From: Apiosordaria backusii
Taxonomy: Eukaryota > Ascomycota > Sordariomycetes > Sordariales > Lasiosphaeriaceae
Reading direction: 5' to 3'
NCBI GenBank assembly: GCA_030549205.1
Contig: JAUKTV010000004.1
Location: 1,178,001-1,242,000, forward strand
DNA: 64,000 nt
The position numbers and the translations under genes are program-made. Positions within the stretch are counted from its first letter, which is position 1; every line of letters begins with the position of its first letter. The notes beneath the pieces were generated by a model. It was not told the origin of the DNA. It saw only the letters and a list, made by a program, of their open reading frames with translations, and made no database searches. Positions 11,501 to 24,486 of this stretch are shown one piece after another.

Positions 11501-12429
11501 TGCCCCTTTTTTGTCCGCAAAAGGAAGGACCAAACTGGTGTTCCTGTCAAGACTGTTTCACTCCCCCTGGAACTATTTTCTCTGTTCGGCACTTGACGAG
11601 ACACCACGTTTTTTCTAGTGTACCCTTTCCCCTTGTATCCAATGGCATCATTGTGATTAGTTTGATGAAACAGGGCTCAGCTGCTCCACCTCGATTATCA
11701 GTTGGGTCTTCGCTCTCGCTTCCTTATTGGGCATCCATGACCCCCGGTTCGAGAGAGAAGATCTCGATTTGCTGCCAGGTTCGTCGGGCTTCATTGAGGA
11801 CTTCGAATTCCGTGCCGGATTGGGATTTTTCCCGTGTTGTCTCTTCGAAAAAGCCATCACCTCCCTTGGACGACCTTCGAGCTTCCAGCACTGTTCGTTG
11901 CTGATGAACAGTCAACGAAAACCTGACTTCATCAGGAGTAGCTCACCACATTTGCTATCTGTCTCATTTCCACTTAACGAGATCGAGCTCGGCAGATAAG
12001 ACAAAATACATCGTCTTTTCCATCTCTCCACCCGGGCGCCGACTCAAGGAGATCGGGCTAGCCGTACCCTGACCGAGATGAAGCAGATCTAAGACAGCAA
12101 GCCATCCTTTTTTCCCTTTGCCATCTTTGTCATTGTTCCCATCTGGTCCTAAAGAGCTTCAATGCACATACGACCTTGCTTTCATCACTGCATCAAACAC
12201 TGTCTCAAAAGAACATCTGAGGCCCGTCTCCTATCTTTATTCCGCATTAATGTTTAAGGAATCACGCCAACCTACACCAGAAAACATATACCAGCCCCTG
12301 ACAACGCAGGCTGAAGGCGGATAGTCGCACATCCAACTTCCGCCTCTTTATCAAGCCCTTTCTATCCGCAACACAACAAACACCCATCACCATATCCTCC
12401 GCCACCAAAACTGGAAAAAGAGATCAAAA
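8552..12429. other. Long gene-free stretch
   Basis: About 3.9 kb upstream of the URC4-like gene. GC content stays near that of coding DNA, yet no frame exceeds about 150 codons, none shows a domain, and overlapping frames lie on both strands without splice-consistent joins. It contains one short tandem repeat (11335-11370). It could hold a long 5' UTR, noncoding RNA or eroded mobile DNA; I cannot tell which. Confidence 0.45.
11335..11370 (+). repeat. Four perfect copies of a 9-bp unit
   Basis: GGTGGATGC is repeated four times without change. It lies in the gene-free stretch and is a minisatellite candidate. In an open frame it would encode an Asp-Ala-Val repeat, but no gene supports that. 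Confidence 0.9.
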
Positions 12430-12548
12430 ACATACAACACCAGGGATTCCCCAGTGGTCACCCACCTGAGTACTAGTCCGGCAATCAGTAGCTTATCTAG
12501 GGGAGAGCGGACGGGATCCCGAGTTCTCTACTGTTTATGGTCGTATGT
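12430..12548 (-). rRNA. 5S ribosomal RNA (dispersed copy)
   Basis: Read on the minus strand, 119 nt begin ACATACGACCATA and end GGTGTTGTATGT, so the ends pair as helix I. Inside are GGATCCCGTCCGCTCTCCC and GGGTGGGTGACCACTGGGGAATCCCT, the conserved 5S blocks including the internal Pol III control region (second block listed here in pieces: GGGTGGGTGACC, then GGGAATCCCT). A T-rich run follows in the transcript direction and would terminate Pol III. There is no rDNA unit nearby; in Pezizomycotina, 5S genes are known to be dispersed and sequence-variable. Helix pairing suggests an intact gene, but expression is not shown. Confidence 0.93.
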
Positions 12549-13438
12549 GCTGGTTTGGTATCATTTCAGAGGTTAAGTAGGCAGGGAGTGTAGATCGGCT
12601 GCGAAACAAGTGGCCGCTGAAGTTCACAACGGAGTTGTTACTAGTCCTCTCTCGTGGGCTTCAAAACTCTCAGATGACTCACTCCATTGATCGGAGATTT
12701 GACTACGCCATAATGATCTTGTCATGACCTTATGGGTACTTGACGGTGTGAGGCTGGTTGTGCTGATGTGTGAGATGTACCGGGTAGTTAGCTATCATGA
12801 ACACACACAAGACCTGAGGGGTCATCGAGATTTAAAGGAGTTATGTTATGCCACCATCACTACTACTGCATGAGAAAACAGCGAAAGGTCATATCACCAG
12901 GCCACATAACACAAATGTTAGTTAAAGATCCCATTAGCTAGCTAAAACAGCACCTCTATGTATGCCACAACTCGCCCAAAGCAAGCAAGCAAGGTAACAA
13001 CTACCATGCCCACCCCTGATTAGCTCAAGCCCAGATCTAACCTTCATGCCTATAACTCATCCATCTCCCCAACCCTGTCGTCCGCCTTTTCGCTCTCACC
13101 CTTAATCCATGGGTGGTGATGTATAATGTTGTACAGGTACAAATGTACATAAAATAGAAAACCAATAGGCTGCCCAGCCCGACTAGGTATGTCAGAAGTA
13201 CAAGCCGAGAGGGGGAAAACAAGACAAGATAAAAAACTACCTCCACCAACGCCACTGTCCGCTCCGCTAAACCCATCAATGCACCGCGCCGCCGGAGAAG
13301 AAAAAATGGTAACTCCCCCCTCCTGCACCTTTTGATGTGACTACACGCCACTCCTACACGCCAAAGAACACCATGAACCTGACAAAGACCAAGAAGAAAA
13401 GCAAGGTGATATCCCACATCCGCTGAACAGGCTGATCA
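12549..13438. other. Intergenic downstream of the KDM5-type gene
   Basis: About 890 bp between the 5S rRNA and the stop codon of the demethylase gene; probably includes that gene's 3' UTR. Short minus-strand frames end here, but none looks like a protein. Confidence 0.4.
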
Positions 13439-16400
13439 CTACTGTCCCAGTTCTATAAGTGAAGCAGCCTCGCCGCCGTGGTCCTCCTCCATGTGAATAT
13501 CTGCCTCATCGTGGGCATGATCGACAGCCGCCTTCTTGTCCTCGTCGTCATCCTCGTTGACAAGATCAACAAACATGCTGTCGTCCCCGTCACCGTCTCC
13601 ACCCATGCCAATGCCGAGAGGGTCGTTATCCCTGGGACCTGATGGGGCGGTGGTGGCTGCGGCCGCAGGGCTCCAAGCGTTAGGGCCGAACAAGTCCTTG
13701 GCACGTTGACGGCCAGTCTCTGTCCGGGACAGGATCTCCATGATCTTGGTCCTTCCATCCTCAGTGGAGAGGTGTTCGTTGAGTTCCCTGTCATCGACCT
13801 TGCCCTCAATCAGACGCTGCTCAAAATGCTGCGTGGAACTGTCGCTCAGCAGGAGATGCGGACCTGTGCCGGGTGGGAGAAAGTAGGAGGAGTGGTTTGG
13901 ATGGGTGGCCGAGTCCAAGCCGGCACCGTGTGCTGATGAGCCTTGGTGACCGGGAGGCATCGAGAGACCGGGGGTTGACGGCTGAGCGGATGAATTTCGA
14001 GAATAGAACGGGTGACCAGGCGCTCGGTAGCTAGGGCTTGTGGCCGAACCACCTCCACCGGCGGCAGCAGCCGCAGCAGCTTCGGCGTTCTGGGCCTTGC
14101 GCTTGAGGCTGTTAGCCTTACCTTTGACGCTCTCGGGCAAGTCGTCTGCATCCTCCACCCCGTACTGAAGGAGAAGCTTCATCAGTTTCGTCGGTCTGGG
14201 CTTGCGTGTGCTCTTAGAAGACTCAAGCACCGGGGGAGGCTCTGGGGCAACAGGACACCACTTGTGAAGCTCCTGTCGGAAGAAGTTGGTTTCGTACGCC
14301 AGCAAGATCTCGGCGCCCTCAATCTTGCGCAAGTAGAAGCGCTGTGTCTCCGCTTCCGACGCTGTCGAAACCATGGGGCTGCAATAGCCAGTGATGTGGT
14401 TACGAAAGTTCTGGGCATTGTCGATAATTTTCTTTAGCACCTCTTCCTCCTCCGGCTGGAACGGAAGGCTGTGGATCTCCTCATACCACTGAACCAAGTC
14501 TTCGAGTTTGGGACGAGCGGCATCGCGTGGAATCTTGACACGCCAGTCGCAAATCGGACAGGTGTATTTATCATCCTCCTTGACCTTGCCACGTGCGATT
14601 TTAAGGCACTTGCCATGATACCATTCATGGCAGAGTTCACACTCAATCATCATTCCTGCCTCGGTGCGACGGCAGATGCAAAAGACCTCCCGGAATTTCG
14701 GATCGTCCCATCGATTCGTCCTTTCTTTCTCGGAGGGACTTGGCTCTCTCGACTGCGGCTCGGCAGGAACCCGGGGCTTGTCATGGACAAAATCGAAACA
14801 GTCCATGTTACGGTCAAGGACATACTCCATGTGTGACTTGAGAATATGTAGAGGGGCGTTAGTCTTGCCAAACAGTTTCTTGCCCTTCCTCATCCAGTCC
14901 TCATGCCGCTTCTGTTCCTTTTCGAGCTCATGGATGCCAGATGGCTTGGCTTGTAGCTCTTCTATCTTCTTCATAACGTCCGCCATTTCGCCATACTTTG
15001 GACGCTGTCGGTAATCGGGACTGTTGAGACGTCTGTTGAGGTCCTCAATTTGTCTCGCCGCCTCGCGCTGTTTATGGAGCTTCTGCTCCACAGCAGCCAG
15101 GGTTTCCGCCGTAACGGGCAAGGTATTTTCGCGGACTTGATCCGCAAGGGCCTGCAGTTGTGGATAGTGAACCATTTCGGCATTGATGAGGTCCTGTGCC
15201 GTCTTCTCCCACAAATGACCAGCGGCAAGCTTATCCGTGAAGTGGTTGAGTTGGTCGTTGTACGGTGGGATGCCGAGCCGTTCGCCTTCCTCGAGAAGAA
15301 TACGAACATCGTTCAAAGTCATGCTGGTTCCGATGCTGTCCCGGGCCTTCGCGTTCCACTGTTCTCGTTCCAAAAGGCGTGACAGCTTTTCCACCTCGGG
15401 AAGATCCACGTTGAAGCTCTGGCCGTCTTCCAGAAGCTTCTCGACCCGTGCAATGTCGTGGTCCGTGGTGAAGTCGAGCAGTCGAACCGCATCGTGCTGG
15501 AAGGTCTTGATCGCATCGGCGCGTTCCTGCAATTGCAGGATCTCGGGACAGTCGAAGCCTATCCGTTCAGCTTCGTCTAGAAGACGATAAATATTCGCCA
15601 CATTCCGCATTTCGCGTTCCTTCGGGTCCTGATATGAACTGCCGATTGACTTCCGCGCACCGCTTTGCCAGGCCTTCTCATTCTTACGGCGATTTTGCTG
15701 CTTCCGAACTGTGTAATTGGTTGCCTCCTCAACCCAAGTATTGCACCGCTCAACAAAGGTTCGGAGGGTTGGGAGTGAAGGCAATTCGTATGGGATCTTC
15801 TCACCTTCGCTGAGCACGGCCCGTAGAGACTTCAAAGAAGGTTTGGCTTCCTCGTCCAGAAGTTTGTCATATTTCTCCTCCCATGCTTCTGGAACATTGG
15901 CGCGGTCTGCCACCTTTTTATATGTCGATGCGATGAGTTCGTCCGACTTGCGGTAATACAATGCGTGGCCCTTGCCGAGGTAACGCTCCGAATCGCTGTA
16001 CTCGCAGCATGGGTGACTGCCGGCGTGGAGGAGACACAAGACCTTGCCAGTCTTCAAGCAAACAAATCTCGACAAATAGGTGAACGCCTTGCAGTAAAAA
16101 CACCCGTACTCCTCCTCAGGAACATCAACATCCTCAATCTTGAACATCAGCGGGCATTCGGGGTCGCTGTCACCATTGAAGACACAGCGGTGATGTTCGA
16201 TCGGGTGTTTCGATTCGAGCCGCTTGGCGATGAAGTCATGCTTGCCAGTGAAGACCTGTCGTTGATTGAGTTCCCGTTCGTGGATTCTAGCCAACGCAGG
16301 AGCCAGCCACTTGGCGGTCTGGATCGTCAGACCCCCGTTAGTAATGCCTTCAGCCGCGGTCCATAGGAGTTCATCATGGGAAAAACACGGTTGGCGACGG

Positions 16401-19218
16401 AAGGCCTGCAGTCTTTCAACGCCTGCAAGACCATAACGCTCCCAATCGCTTGGAGCGAAGTTGACGGCCTCATTGAAGTTGAAACCATGGTTGAAACCGG
16501 CGTGGTAGGCTTGCGGGAAAGTAATGACGAGCTGACCTGCGCGTTGGTCAAGGGCATACACCCGAACCCCGGCCTTCTTCAGCTGGTCCGGGGTGAGGAG
16601 CGTGACGAGCTGGAATAGAAGATCTGGCTGGGTCTCGAAGAGCTCGGGGACGGCGTCACGCATTGCGTTCTCGAACTTCTCAGCGTCATCTCCAGGGATT
16701 CCGTACCAGGTTTTCGTTGCTCCAAAATGTTGATAGTTGGCCGAATACGCGTAGTGATCCTCATTGTGCCAGCAGAAGGTGGAAAAGATCATCCCGACAT
16801 AAACCCAAGGAACTGTCATACCGGAGATGTCGGACTTGATGTGTCGGAACAGACTTTCGGGATGGAGTGGCAAGATGTTCAGGTTCCAGGGATCCGTTGA
16901 GTAGGGGTCGGTGGGATTCTTCTCGATCGTCGGGAATCCAGAACCGTGCGTTGTGCAGTGAATGTCAGCGCCGTATTCGACCTCCACTGTTTCCTCTAGA
17001 TCGGCAACCAACCGCCAGAACTCCTGCTCGACGTCATCCTCAGTTACCGGTCGATGGCAGTTGAGTACGGGGTCGAAGGGCATCTTCTTCTCGAAGTAGC
17101 CCTGTTTGAAGTTGGCGGCCTTTTCCTGGAATTGCTTTAGCGAGTACAGTCCACCTTCCTCGAAACCGAACTGGCCGTCGCCAACGAGACACCGAGGGCA
17201 ATTCCATTCCGTCTCGGGCTTGACTTTGACTGGCGGGTCAAGGCATGCCCCATGATAGCCATGCTCACAAGACTCGCACATGAGGAGGAAGCTGTCATTA
17301 TCGTGGCCTTTGCCGCATGTGTCGCATCTCTGAGTGGGCGTCAGTGTCGTGTGTCAACGTCAATGCAAGGGGTGTAGGGGGCTTGGCATACCTCACCGGG
17401 CCCCAGAGCCTCATCTCGGGGTATCCTAGGCACCGTTGGACGAAAGAGTGACATGTGTGAGCCCGCTACGGTGGGAACATTACCTGCGAGTCATTCGGGG
17501 TTAGCACGGACCCAGTCACCATCGAGCAGCTTCTGAGTGGGGCTGCGAGGAAGGAACAGAGCGAATGGGGTGGGATCGCGAACAACTGCATCTTGAGGAA
17601 GCCCCTTGAGCGCCCTGAAGTGACCGAATAGCTCAAGTAGCCAGATTCGGAGGGCGGATGTGATGGGGATAGGTGCAGGCTGAATATCGAAGATGGGGAA
17701 TAAGGCGAGGACTTACTCTTCTTTAACCGCTTGCTTCTCCGGCTGCCATCTGCGTCATCCTTGTCACATGGTGTATCCTTCTCCAAATCATCACAGCTGA
17801 GCTGCCGCTTAAGTCCAGCAGGGCCAAGGGATGAAGGCCGGTATTCTGGTGTGTTTTTCGAGGACGAGAGTGGCGTGCTGAATTGTTTTGGTGTGGACAG
17901 AATTTTGTTCTCCGAAGCTGCATTCTGGGGTCGGTTGACGCTTGTAAAGCCGGAATTCACTGCGGTGAAACCGCCCGAGTTGATGGCTGTGAATCCTGAT
18001 GAGACCTGTGGTGTGCTTGCTGCGGGTGTATCAGACATTCGGGCGTCTTGGTCAGCGTCCTTGTGGCCGTTCATGGTCGCCTGCAGCGCGTCTGTCGCAA
18101 GTCGGGCTGGTGACTCGGCACGGAGACTGGATGGCGTATTGACGTTGGATCGCTTCATCGGGCTTTGCGCTGGACTCGGAGTTAAAGGGCCGCCATACTC
18201 AAGTTCTAGCTGCTGGTAGACACCAGGTTTGGCAGTCCGTAAGTATTCCTCGTAGGGGCAGAGCCACTTTTGGTATGAGTTCTTGAGCGAGGTAGACAAA
18301 GACGACATGATCTTGCCACTGTAGCCCAGATCACGACCAATCTCTGCCCACTTCTTCAGTTTGCACACCTTCTCAAAGCCACCGCGGGCCTCAACGGCCT
18401 TTTTCAGCCGGTACAGGTCCAGGGGCTTCTTGTCGACGTACGGCCATCTCGTCAAATTCGTGTTACCTTGCTGTTTGTGGAATTTTTGGAGTGCGTCCAA
18501 ATAGGTGAGATTCGCGCGGGTGCCTGACGGATCTCCCTCAGTATGACGCTCCAATGAATAAGGGGAATTTAATCTGAGACGGGGAGCCTTACTGCCTTCA
18601 ACAGAATTAAGCTCCTGTTTTCGTGTTCGAAAATGAAATTTCTGGGTGAAATATTCGTGTTAGCAGGCTTGCACAATGGGGAGCAACCTGGCAAACATAT
18701 GGTAGACAAAGTCTCGAACTGGTTTGAGTTCTCTTCACGTAGCTGGCTAGTATCGCGTTGCCGTTTCCAAGGCCACTCACCTCAGTGTTAATGGCGAATT
18801 CAGGGTTCCAAGAGTCTGGTGGAATGATTTTGCAGAGGCCATATTCTCTCGCCTCCACCGAGATTTTTTTGATATACTCAAATGGCTCTTTCCATTCCTC
18901 TTCTGTCGGCTGGTATGTCGGTGCGTCTTGCAATCCATGTGGCCTATTCTTCTTTTTGACCGGCTCCTTGCACATAGTAGGTTGTCCACGTCGCTCGACT
19001 GACGAGAGATCGAGAGGCGCGCTCTTCAGGGAGCTCAATGGTATTTGGGGTTTTGCTGGGTGATAGCCATTTCCGTTGACCTGCGCCGTCTTTGGCTTGG
19101 CCCCGTTGGCGACGGGAGCAGAAGGTGTTGTCATGGCGGGGGTAACTTTCGCATTTGCATTGGTGCCTGTCGTAGTAGCCGATCCGTTTGACACGCTGGC
19201 GGAGGGGGCCGAGACCAT
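13439..19218 (-). CDS. kdmB: KDM5/JARID1-type histone H3K4 demethylase
   Basis: Five exons: 19218-18781, 18641-18593, 18523-17717, 17483-17392 and 17329-13439, 1758 residues, phases exact. Order: JmjN (about 97-160, completed by the 49-nt exon FHFRTRKQELNS), ARID DNA-binding domain (about 165-265), PHD1 (463-513, RCDTCGKGHDNDSFLLMCE), JmjC, C5HC2 zinc finger (about 843-913), PLU-1-like helical region, and PHD2 (about 1350-1400, FCICRRTEAGMMIECELCH). Iron ligands are visible as H650-N-E652 (CWHNED) and a later His (AYHAGFNHG, about 738). Such enzymes remove di/trimethyl marks from histone H3 lysine 4 using Fe(II) and 2-oxoglutarate in the nucleus. The tail is acidic. The symbol follows the Aspergillus orthologue. 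Confidence 0.95.
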
Positions 19219-21334
19219 GCTCGCTGTGTGGTGCTTCGATATTTGCCGTCGTGGTTCGCGTGAATGACGACGAAGGCCGAGGGCTGTATCGAGCGAAAGC
19301 CTGCCAGAGTATATTTATTCGTCGAGGGATTATTTATTAGAGCTGGTGGGTCAGAGAGTTTCGTAGCTTCGGCGCATCGTAAGGCGTGTATCTGAAGGGT
19401 TGCGACGAAAGGTTAAACCATCAAGTGCTGGCATAAAATGAATGAGTGAGCAAGGAAGACCACTGAAGTTCTTCCAAGCCAGCTAGGTTGTATAAACTTT
19501 CTTTCACGTACCATGGAGTGCCCAAACGCTAAGCCTGCAAGAACAACACGCGCTGTTGCTCTGTTTTGCCGGTTCAAAACTGGGTGCAACAGGTGGAATT
19601 ATGCCAGCGACCCTCCGCAGGCTGTTTGATAGGTTTCCAAAGGTTATTTCGCAACAGGTGCTGAGAGCTTGAACTGGGCGCGCCGGGAAGAGATGGAGAC
19701 TCGCTGTGTGGAAAATCGGACAATTTGTGGTGAGGAATTGGGGCCGATACGCAGGGCCGGGAACGAGGTGAAGGGATATTGGGGATAGCCGGTTGTGATG
19801 TGAGGAAGGAAAGGGCTGGCGGAGTCGGGGGACAAGCGGGTGGGTGGAGGGAACATGGGCATGGATGGGGACCGACGGCGGACGGGAGACGTTCCAAAAA
19901 GTCGAGGTAGGGCGGCAGCTGTCGGGACGGTTTGGCTGGGGAGGCGCCCAGGCGCAAACCTTCGCTCGACATGCACGTTCGACATTCCGGCACGCAAAGT
20001 GGGTCCACTCCTACACATTTGGTCATCCTGGGCCTCACAATGGCACCTCTCAACTTATCGCTTTCTACAAATCTTCCTCCATAGATAGGTACGTGTCTTG
20101 ATGGAAAATTCTGTATGTGGCACCTGCTTCTAGTATTACTATCGTACTCCCACACCGCCCCCTAATGCCCCGTTGTAGGTGAGCTTGAGGCTGAGGCAGG
20201 TAAATCTCAAAATGATCTCAGTTCCCATCTTGCAGCTCCACCAAAAAACGGGAGGATCGAACATCCCACCAAGCTGCATGTCCCACTTCGACAAAACCAC
20301 AAAATTTGATGTCCTGAAGCAATTGGTCTTCTCACTCAGTTCAAGTATGAAGCTGACCTAAATGTAAGTCGGATATACTGACAAATCCTAATCCGGGGTC
20401 TTAAATTGCAATGATATGCGCGGCATGCACAAAGAAAAGGCTGGCACAGTGTGGCTGCGATGCATGCGGGCACAGTTAGTAAAGTAAGGTGGGACAGACA
20501 ATCCCCAACATGGGATAAATCAGACCAGAAAGGCGCCAACCTTTGAAATATCGGTCTGAGCGGGCACAGAGGAATTTTGAAATACCGATAGGTATCCGAG
20601 CTGTCTCCAGCGCAGGTGTCTATTGTACAACCACGGAACCGTAATGGGGACGCATGTGGCAGGGTGGTCAGCTTCTCGATGGCTGAGGTTGGCACATGAA
20701 TCATACATTATCCCACCCCCCTTCCCCCCGCCAATATGTGGTCGTCCAAAACAGCTTAGAGGAGGGGGCTAGTAACCGCTGACGAAAACTAGCAATGCTG
20801 CAGAAGTACAAAAGCGCAGGTACACTAGACTCGGAAGGGCCGTCAGCCCTGAAGAGGCGGGGTATGCAAGTTGACAAGCTGTTGGGAGCGTTCTCGGCAA
20901 TGTGACAAGAGGGACTGGCATCGTGTTAAAAACAGGGAGAGGTGGGCAGAGATCTGATATCGCGCCGAATCCAAGCAATCCTGTCCTGTGGGTGACCAAT
21001 GAGCGATGGCTTGTCGTTCGAGGAAGAGTTGCCAAGACATCCGGGGGTGGCACACGCTTGGGAGACGGCCCTGTCAGGTGCCGCTAGGTTTATGTAATCG
21101 TCCGTCCTGTATGAACCTCTCTGTAAACACATCCAGCATCGCCCTGGGTTGTTACGTCCGTCAGCATGGTGAGATATATTGTAGGAACCACCGCGTGTTA
21201 AATTCAGTATATACAAAACCCGGGTATCATCGTATTGTCATATGTTCCTTTCTCACCCCCTGAAACGCCAGTTCATCCCATTTACCAATTCCAATCTGAA
21301 CGCCTATATGCCGATATCAAATTCCCAGTCCCAT
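19219..21334. other. Gene-free region upstream of the demethylase gene
   Basis: About 2.1 kb that should include the promoter and 5' UTR of the KDM5-type gene and the 3' UTR of the SLX1 gene. A 193-codon minus-strand frame at 19574-20155 is rich in Pro, Ser and Cys with no domain and is likely chance. Nothing else is supported. Confidence 0.45.
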
Positions 21335-22428
21335 TCAGACCTTGTCCTTCCCAGTTACCTTGATCTTGTCCGACTTCTTCCTCACCGCCCTCTTCCTCTT
21401 AACCTTGAGCAACTTCTCAACCTCCTTCGTCCCCCTAACCCTCAACGTCAACTCCTTCATCATCGTCCCCCAGTGCACATGCCCCCTACACTTCGGACAC
21501 TCCCCACCCACCGGCAAAACCGCTCCATCCCCTCCTCCGTCTTCCCCTTGTAGAAGATGCCTCCCCCAGCACCTCAAATGCCCCACCCCTTCACACCTCT
21601 CGTTCGAGCAAACAGCGTGCAACCCCCCTTCCTCAGGATCGATCGTCTCCTTGCAAATCACACAATCCCCCTGCCTCTCAAACTCGAAAATATCCTGCCC
21701 CTTCGCCACATACTCCTTTAGTGGTTCGTAATCGAGGGGAAGAGCATGAATACCCCACGCTGACGTCTCTTCTCCATCAGTCCCCTCTTCAGAGTCATCA
21801 AACGCCTCTGGCGGTTTCGAAGCCGACGCCACCGCCACGGTATTCTCCCCAAAATCCGTAACAACCGGTAAACTCCCCCTCAGTTTTTTCTCCGCTTTAT
21901 CGCACCACCTCAACCACGCATTGTGAACATCCCTCGCGAAGAAGTGCACCCTCAACGGCCAGCGCGCAAAGCTCGGCACTGAAAGCAACAGATGCAGATT
22001 TGAAAGAATCGAAACAAGAGACTTTGGCGGGCGCTTCGGCTGTCCGTTTCTTTTCCGCTGTGTGGAAAATGCGAGGCGGGATTCGGAGGGTATGTGCATT
22101 GATATGTGCGGATTTGTCAAGGCCCATCTGTCACAGCAAGAAATTAGTCCCTTAGGTGAGCGCCAAGCAAAGTGCCGAAAAGGAGGGCATACTCAAACTT
22201 TAAGGCTGCTGTCGAACTCGCAAAGCCTGATACCAATGCGACCATTTCCCACGGCCGTAAAGAGTTCCGGGATGTGCGCGCTGCACCGCCTTTGACTTGG
22301 CCATTGTGCTGGCTTAGTCGTCGGGGAGGGTTGGGTGTTGAGCCGATGTAGAGTGAGCCGTGGCGGACGGTGGAGCGGAGGATGTAGACTGTGTAAAGCG
22401 CCGGGATGGGTTTTGGTTGGACGGACAT
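21335..22428 (-). CDS. SLX1: Structure-specific endonuclease subunit SLX1
   Basis: Two exons: 22428-22193 and 22127-21335, 342 residues. The N-terminal GIY-YIG nuclease domain shows YTVYILRST and LYIGSTPNPPRRLSQHN; the catalytic Glu is residue 79 in KFEWALTNPH, whose codon is split by the intron. The C-terminal zinc finger (about 200-290) runs from CVICKETIDPEEGG through CSNERCEGVGHLRCW to CPKCRGHVHW. With SLX4, SLX1 cuts branched DNA such as flaps and Holliday junctions in the nucleus. The start was set at the Met before SVQPKPIPALYTV because family members begin there; an in-frame upstream Met exists at 22653. The Lys-rich tail resembles a nuclear localisation signal. Confidence 0.95.
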
Positions 22429-22928
22429 TTTTGCTGTGTGGTAAGTTATGCGTTGGAGATTCGATGGTGGTTTGTCAGTGCATTGTGTTTTCGGTTTGCT
22501 TGCGCCGAGTTCAATCTGGATGGAGAGGTGTCGCGGCAATTCCCAAAAAATCCATCCGGAAATAGACTCTACTCGCCTCCAGAAGAGAGAACTTTGCGCC
22601 CTCAAATTCGGGGTTATCGGGGACACGTGTGGTTGAATGAGGTGCAACTTCAAATTCCTTTGTTTACCTTCAGTCTTCGGCAGACGTTGGTGCCTGGGTG
22701 ACGTCGCTCCGTGCAGTCCGTTTTGCCCCTCCGGAGGTGGGTCTCAAACGGTCAGGGGTGTCTGGTTCCCCAGAACAGCAACGCCAAGAGCTCGATTTGA
22801 GAACAATGTGAAAGATAGGTAATCAAACAATGTAATATGTTGGGTATTAGCTAAATTTACATAGTCCTGAAGCTTCACATACATTAAACAGCGGGTATTC
22901 CCATTTTCCAATCTGCTCAGCCGCCCGA
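22429..22928. other. Intergenic SLX1 promoter / SF3A3 3' side
   Basis: About 500 bp between two minus-strand genes; frames here are in-frame extensions or shadows. No separate gene seen. Confidence 0.4.
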
Positions 22929-24486
22929 CTACAACAAACCCTGCTTCTGAAGATCGAGATAGACCTTCTCAGGCATGACATTGCCCTCAGCATCCTCCAT
23001 CTGCACGACAGACCCATCATCCACATGATGCTTCTTCTCTTCCCGCTGAATCTTCTCCCAGAGCTTCATCGCCTCTGCAATCGAGGTGATATCTCGAAAC
23101 AGATAAGTATTCGTGATGCCCAAGCGTTTCAGATTCGTGATGTGGTTGGTCTCATTGAAGTGCTTGTCGAATGCGCGACGTCCCCTGTAAACAAAATTGC
23201 CGCAAATTTCGCATGGGAATTCCTGACCCAGGCCGTGAAGTCTGTATAGCCAGAAGGGGATGGGCTTGCCATCCCAGGCAAGAGGAAGCTTGAGCGGGTT
23301 GTAGATCTTGTCATCGTCGTCATTATCATCCTCCTCTTCAGGCGCTTGGTTTTGCGGAGTGTTGGACATGTTGTAGAAATTCTCCAACTCTTGTGCACGT
23401 TCTCGCTCTGTCATGCCCTGCCGCCGCTCCACGTTCACTCGAGTATCGTCTTTTTCGGTGCTCATGGCGCTTGTGAGCTTCTTGACCCTGAACTCTCTCT
23501 CGGCAACCGCGCGCTCCCTCAACCGATGTGCCAGCGCAACGGGTGCATGGCTGTCTCCCACGGAAGCGGTCTCTTCCCACTTGGCCAAGATCTCAGCAGC
23601 TTTGATATGTTTCCGCCCATTCAAATGACCCTTGTAGACGTTTTCGTTCTTGAATTCCTTCTCGCAGGCCTCACACCACACAGCATCGGCCGTTGAGAGG
23701 TTGCGTGATGTCGCATTCTTCTTGGCTGCTGATGCCTCCTTTTGCCATCCCGGTACTTCATCCTTTTCCCAGGCCGTTTCAAATTCCTTGTCCCATCCTT
23801 CATAGACCTTGTCGAGGTTCTCGAGTGGGCGAGTCCGCCGCATAAAAGACTCCAAGTAGGAGGCAAGGCCGCCGAGATACCTGAAGTAGTCGTCCGTCAA
23901 CTTGTCCGCTCGTTTGATTCCACCTTTTCCTGGTTGAAAGTCGTCAAACACTTCGAGATACTGCAGATATGCCAAGCGCTTGGCATTCGGCAGGTTCAGG
24001 TATGCCTCGTGACAGGTGTGCAGGTCGAAAAACCGTCCGTAGGCTTCCTCGCCCGAGAACATGCTCTCCACAATGTACGGCTGATCGGGACCTTTCCGTG
24101 GTTTGTACCATTGCTCTGAATTCTCGGCCTGCTCGCTGGGATAGCTCCCATGATGTTCTTTGATCTTGTTGTACTGGTTGGTGAACTCCCTGAATGGGTC
24201 ACCGGTGCTGATGTCCAGTATTTCTTTTGATCGTGCGCCAGCTTTGTCTTCGTATAAGGCTAGGAGTATGGACGACTGTTTTTGGATCTGGTCGAGCAAT
24301 TGGGAGACTTCATGGTCCCGATTCAAGCGATCGCGGATCTTCAAACGAGTTAGTATCGCATAATGGTAACATATTGAGGATAGAGTCGCGACATACCTGT
24401 TTGGGTTCATCGCCCATGCGATCTGCGATTCCCTGCTCGAGGCGCTCCAGGTCCTCATGGATGTATCTCTGCTCCTCTAATAACAT
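22929..24486 (-). CDS. PRP9: Splicing factor 3A subunit 3 (SF3a60/PRP9)
   Basis: Two exons: 24486-24397 and 24338-22929, 499 residues, close to the human protein (501). The intron has an ATACTAAC branch site and joins PKQ to IRDRLNRDHE. The start is placed at MLLEEQRYIHEDLERLEQ, the conserved N terminus, although the frame opens 15 codons earlier. Two C2H2 zinc fingers are visible: WCEACEKEFKNENVYKGHL around residue 290 and FPCEICGNFVYRGRRAFDKH around residue 415. The protein is part of the SF3a complex that helps U2 snRNP bind the branch site. It is divergent from the eIF4A-III gene. Confidence 0.97.

Noticed and set aside
19574..20155. 193-codon minus-strand frame upstream of the demethylase gene
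   Set aside because: Composition is Pro/Ser/Cys-rich without any pattern, and it lies where the demethylase promoter and leader are expected.
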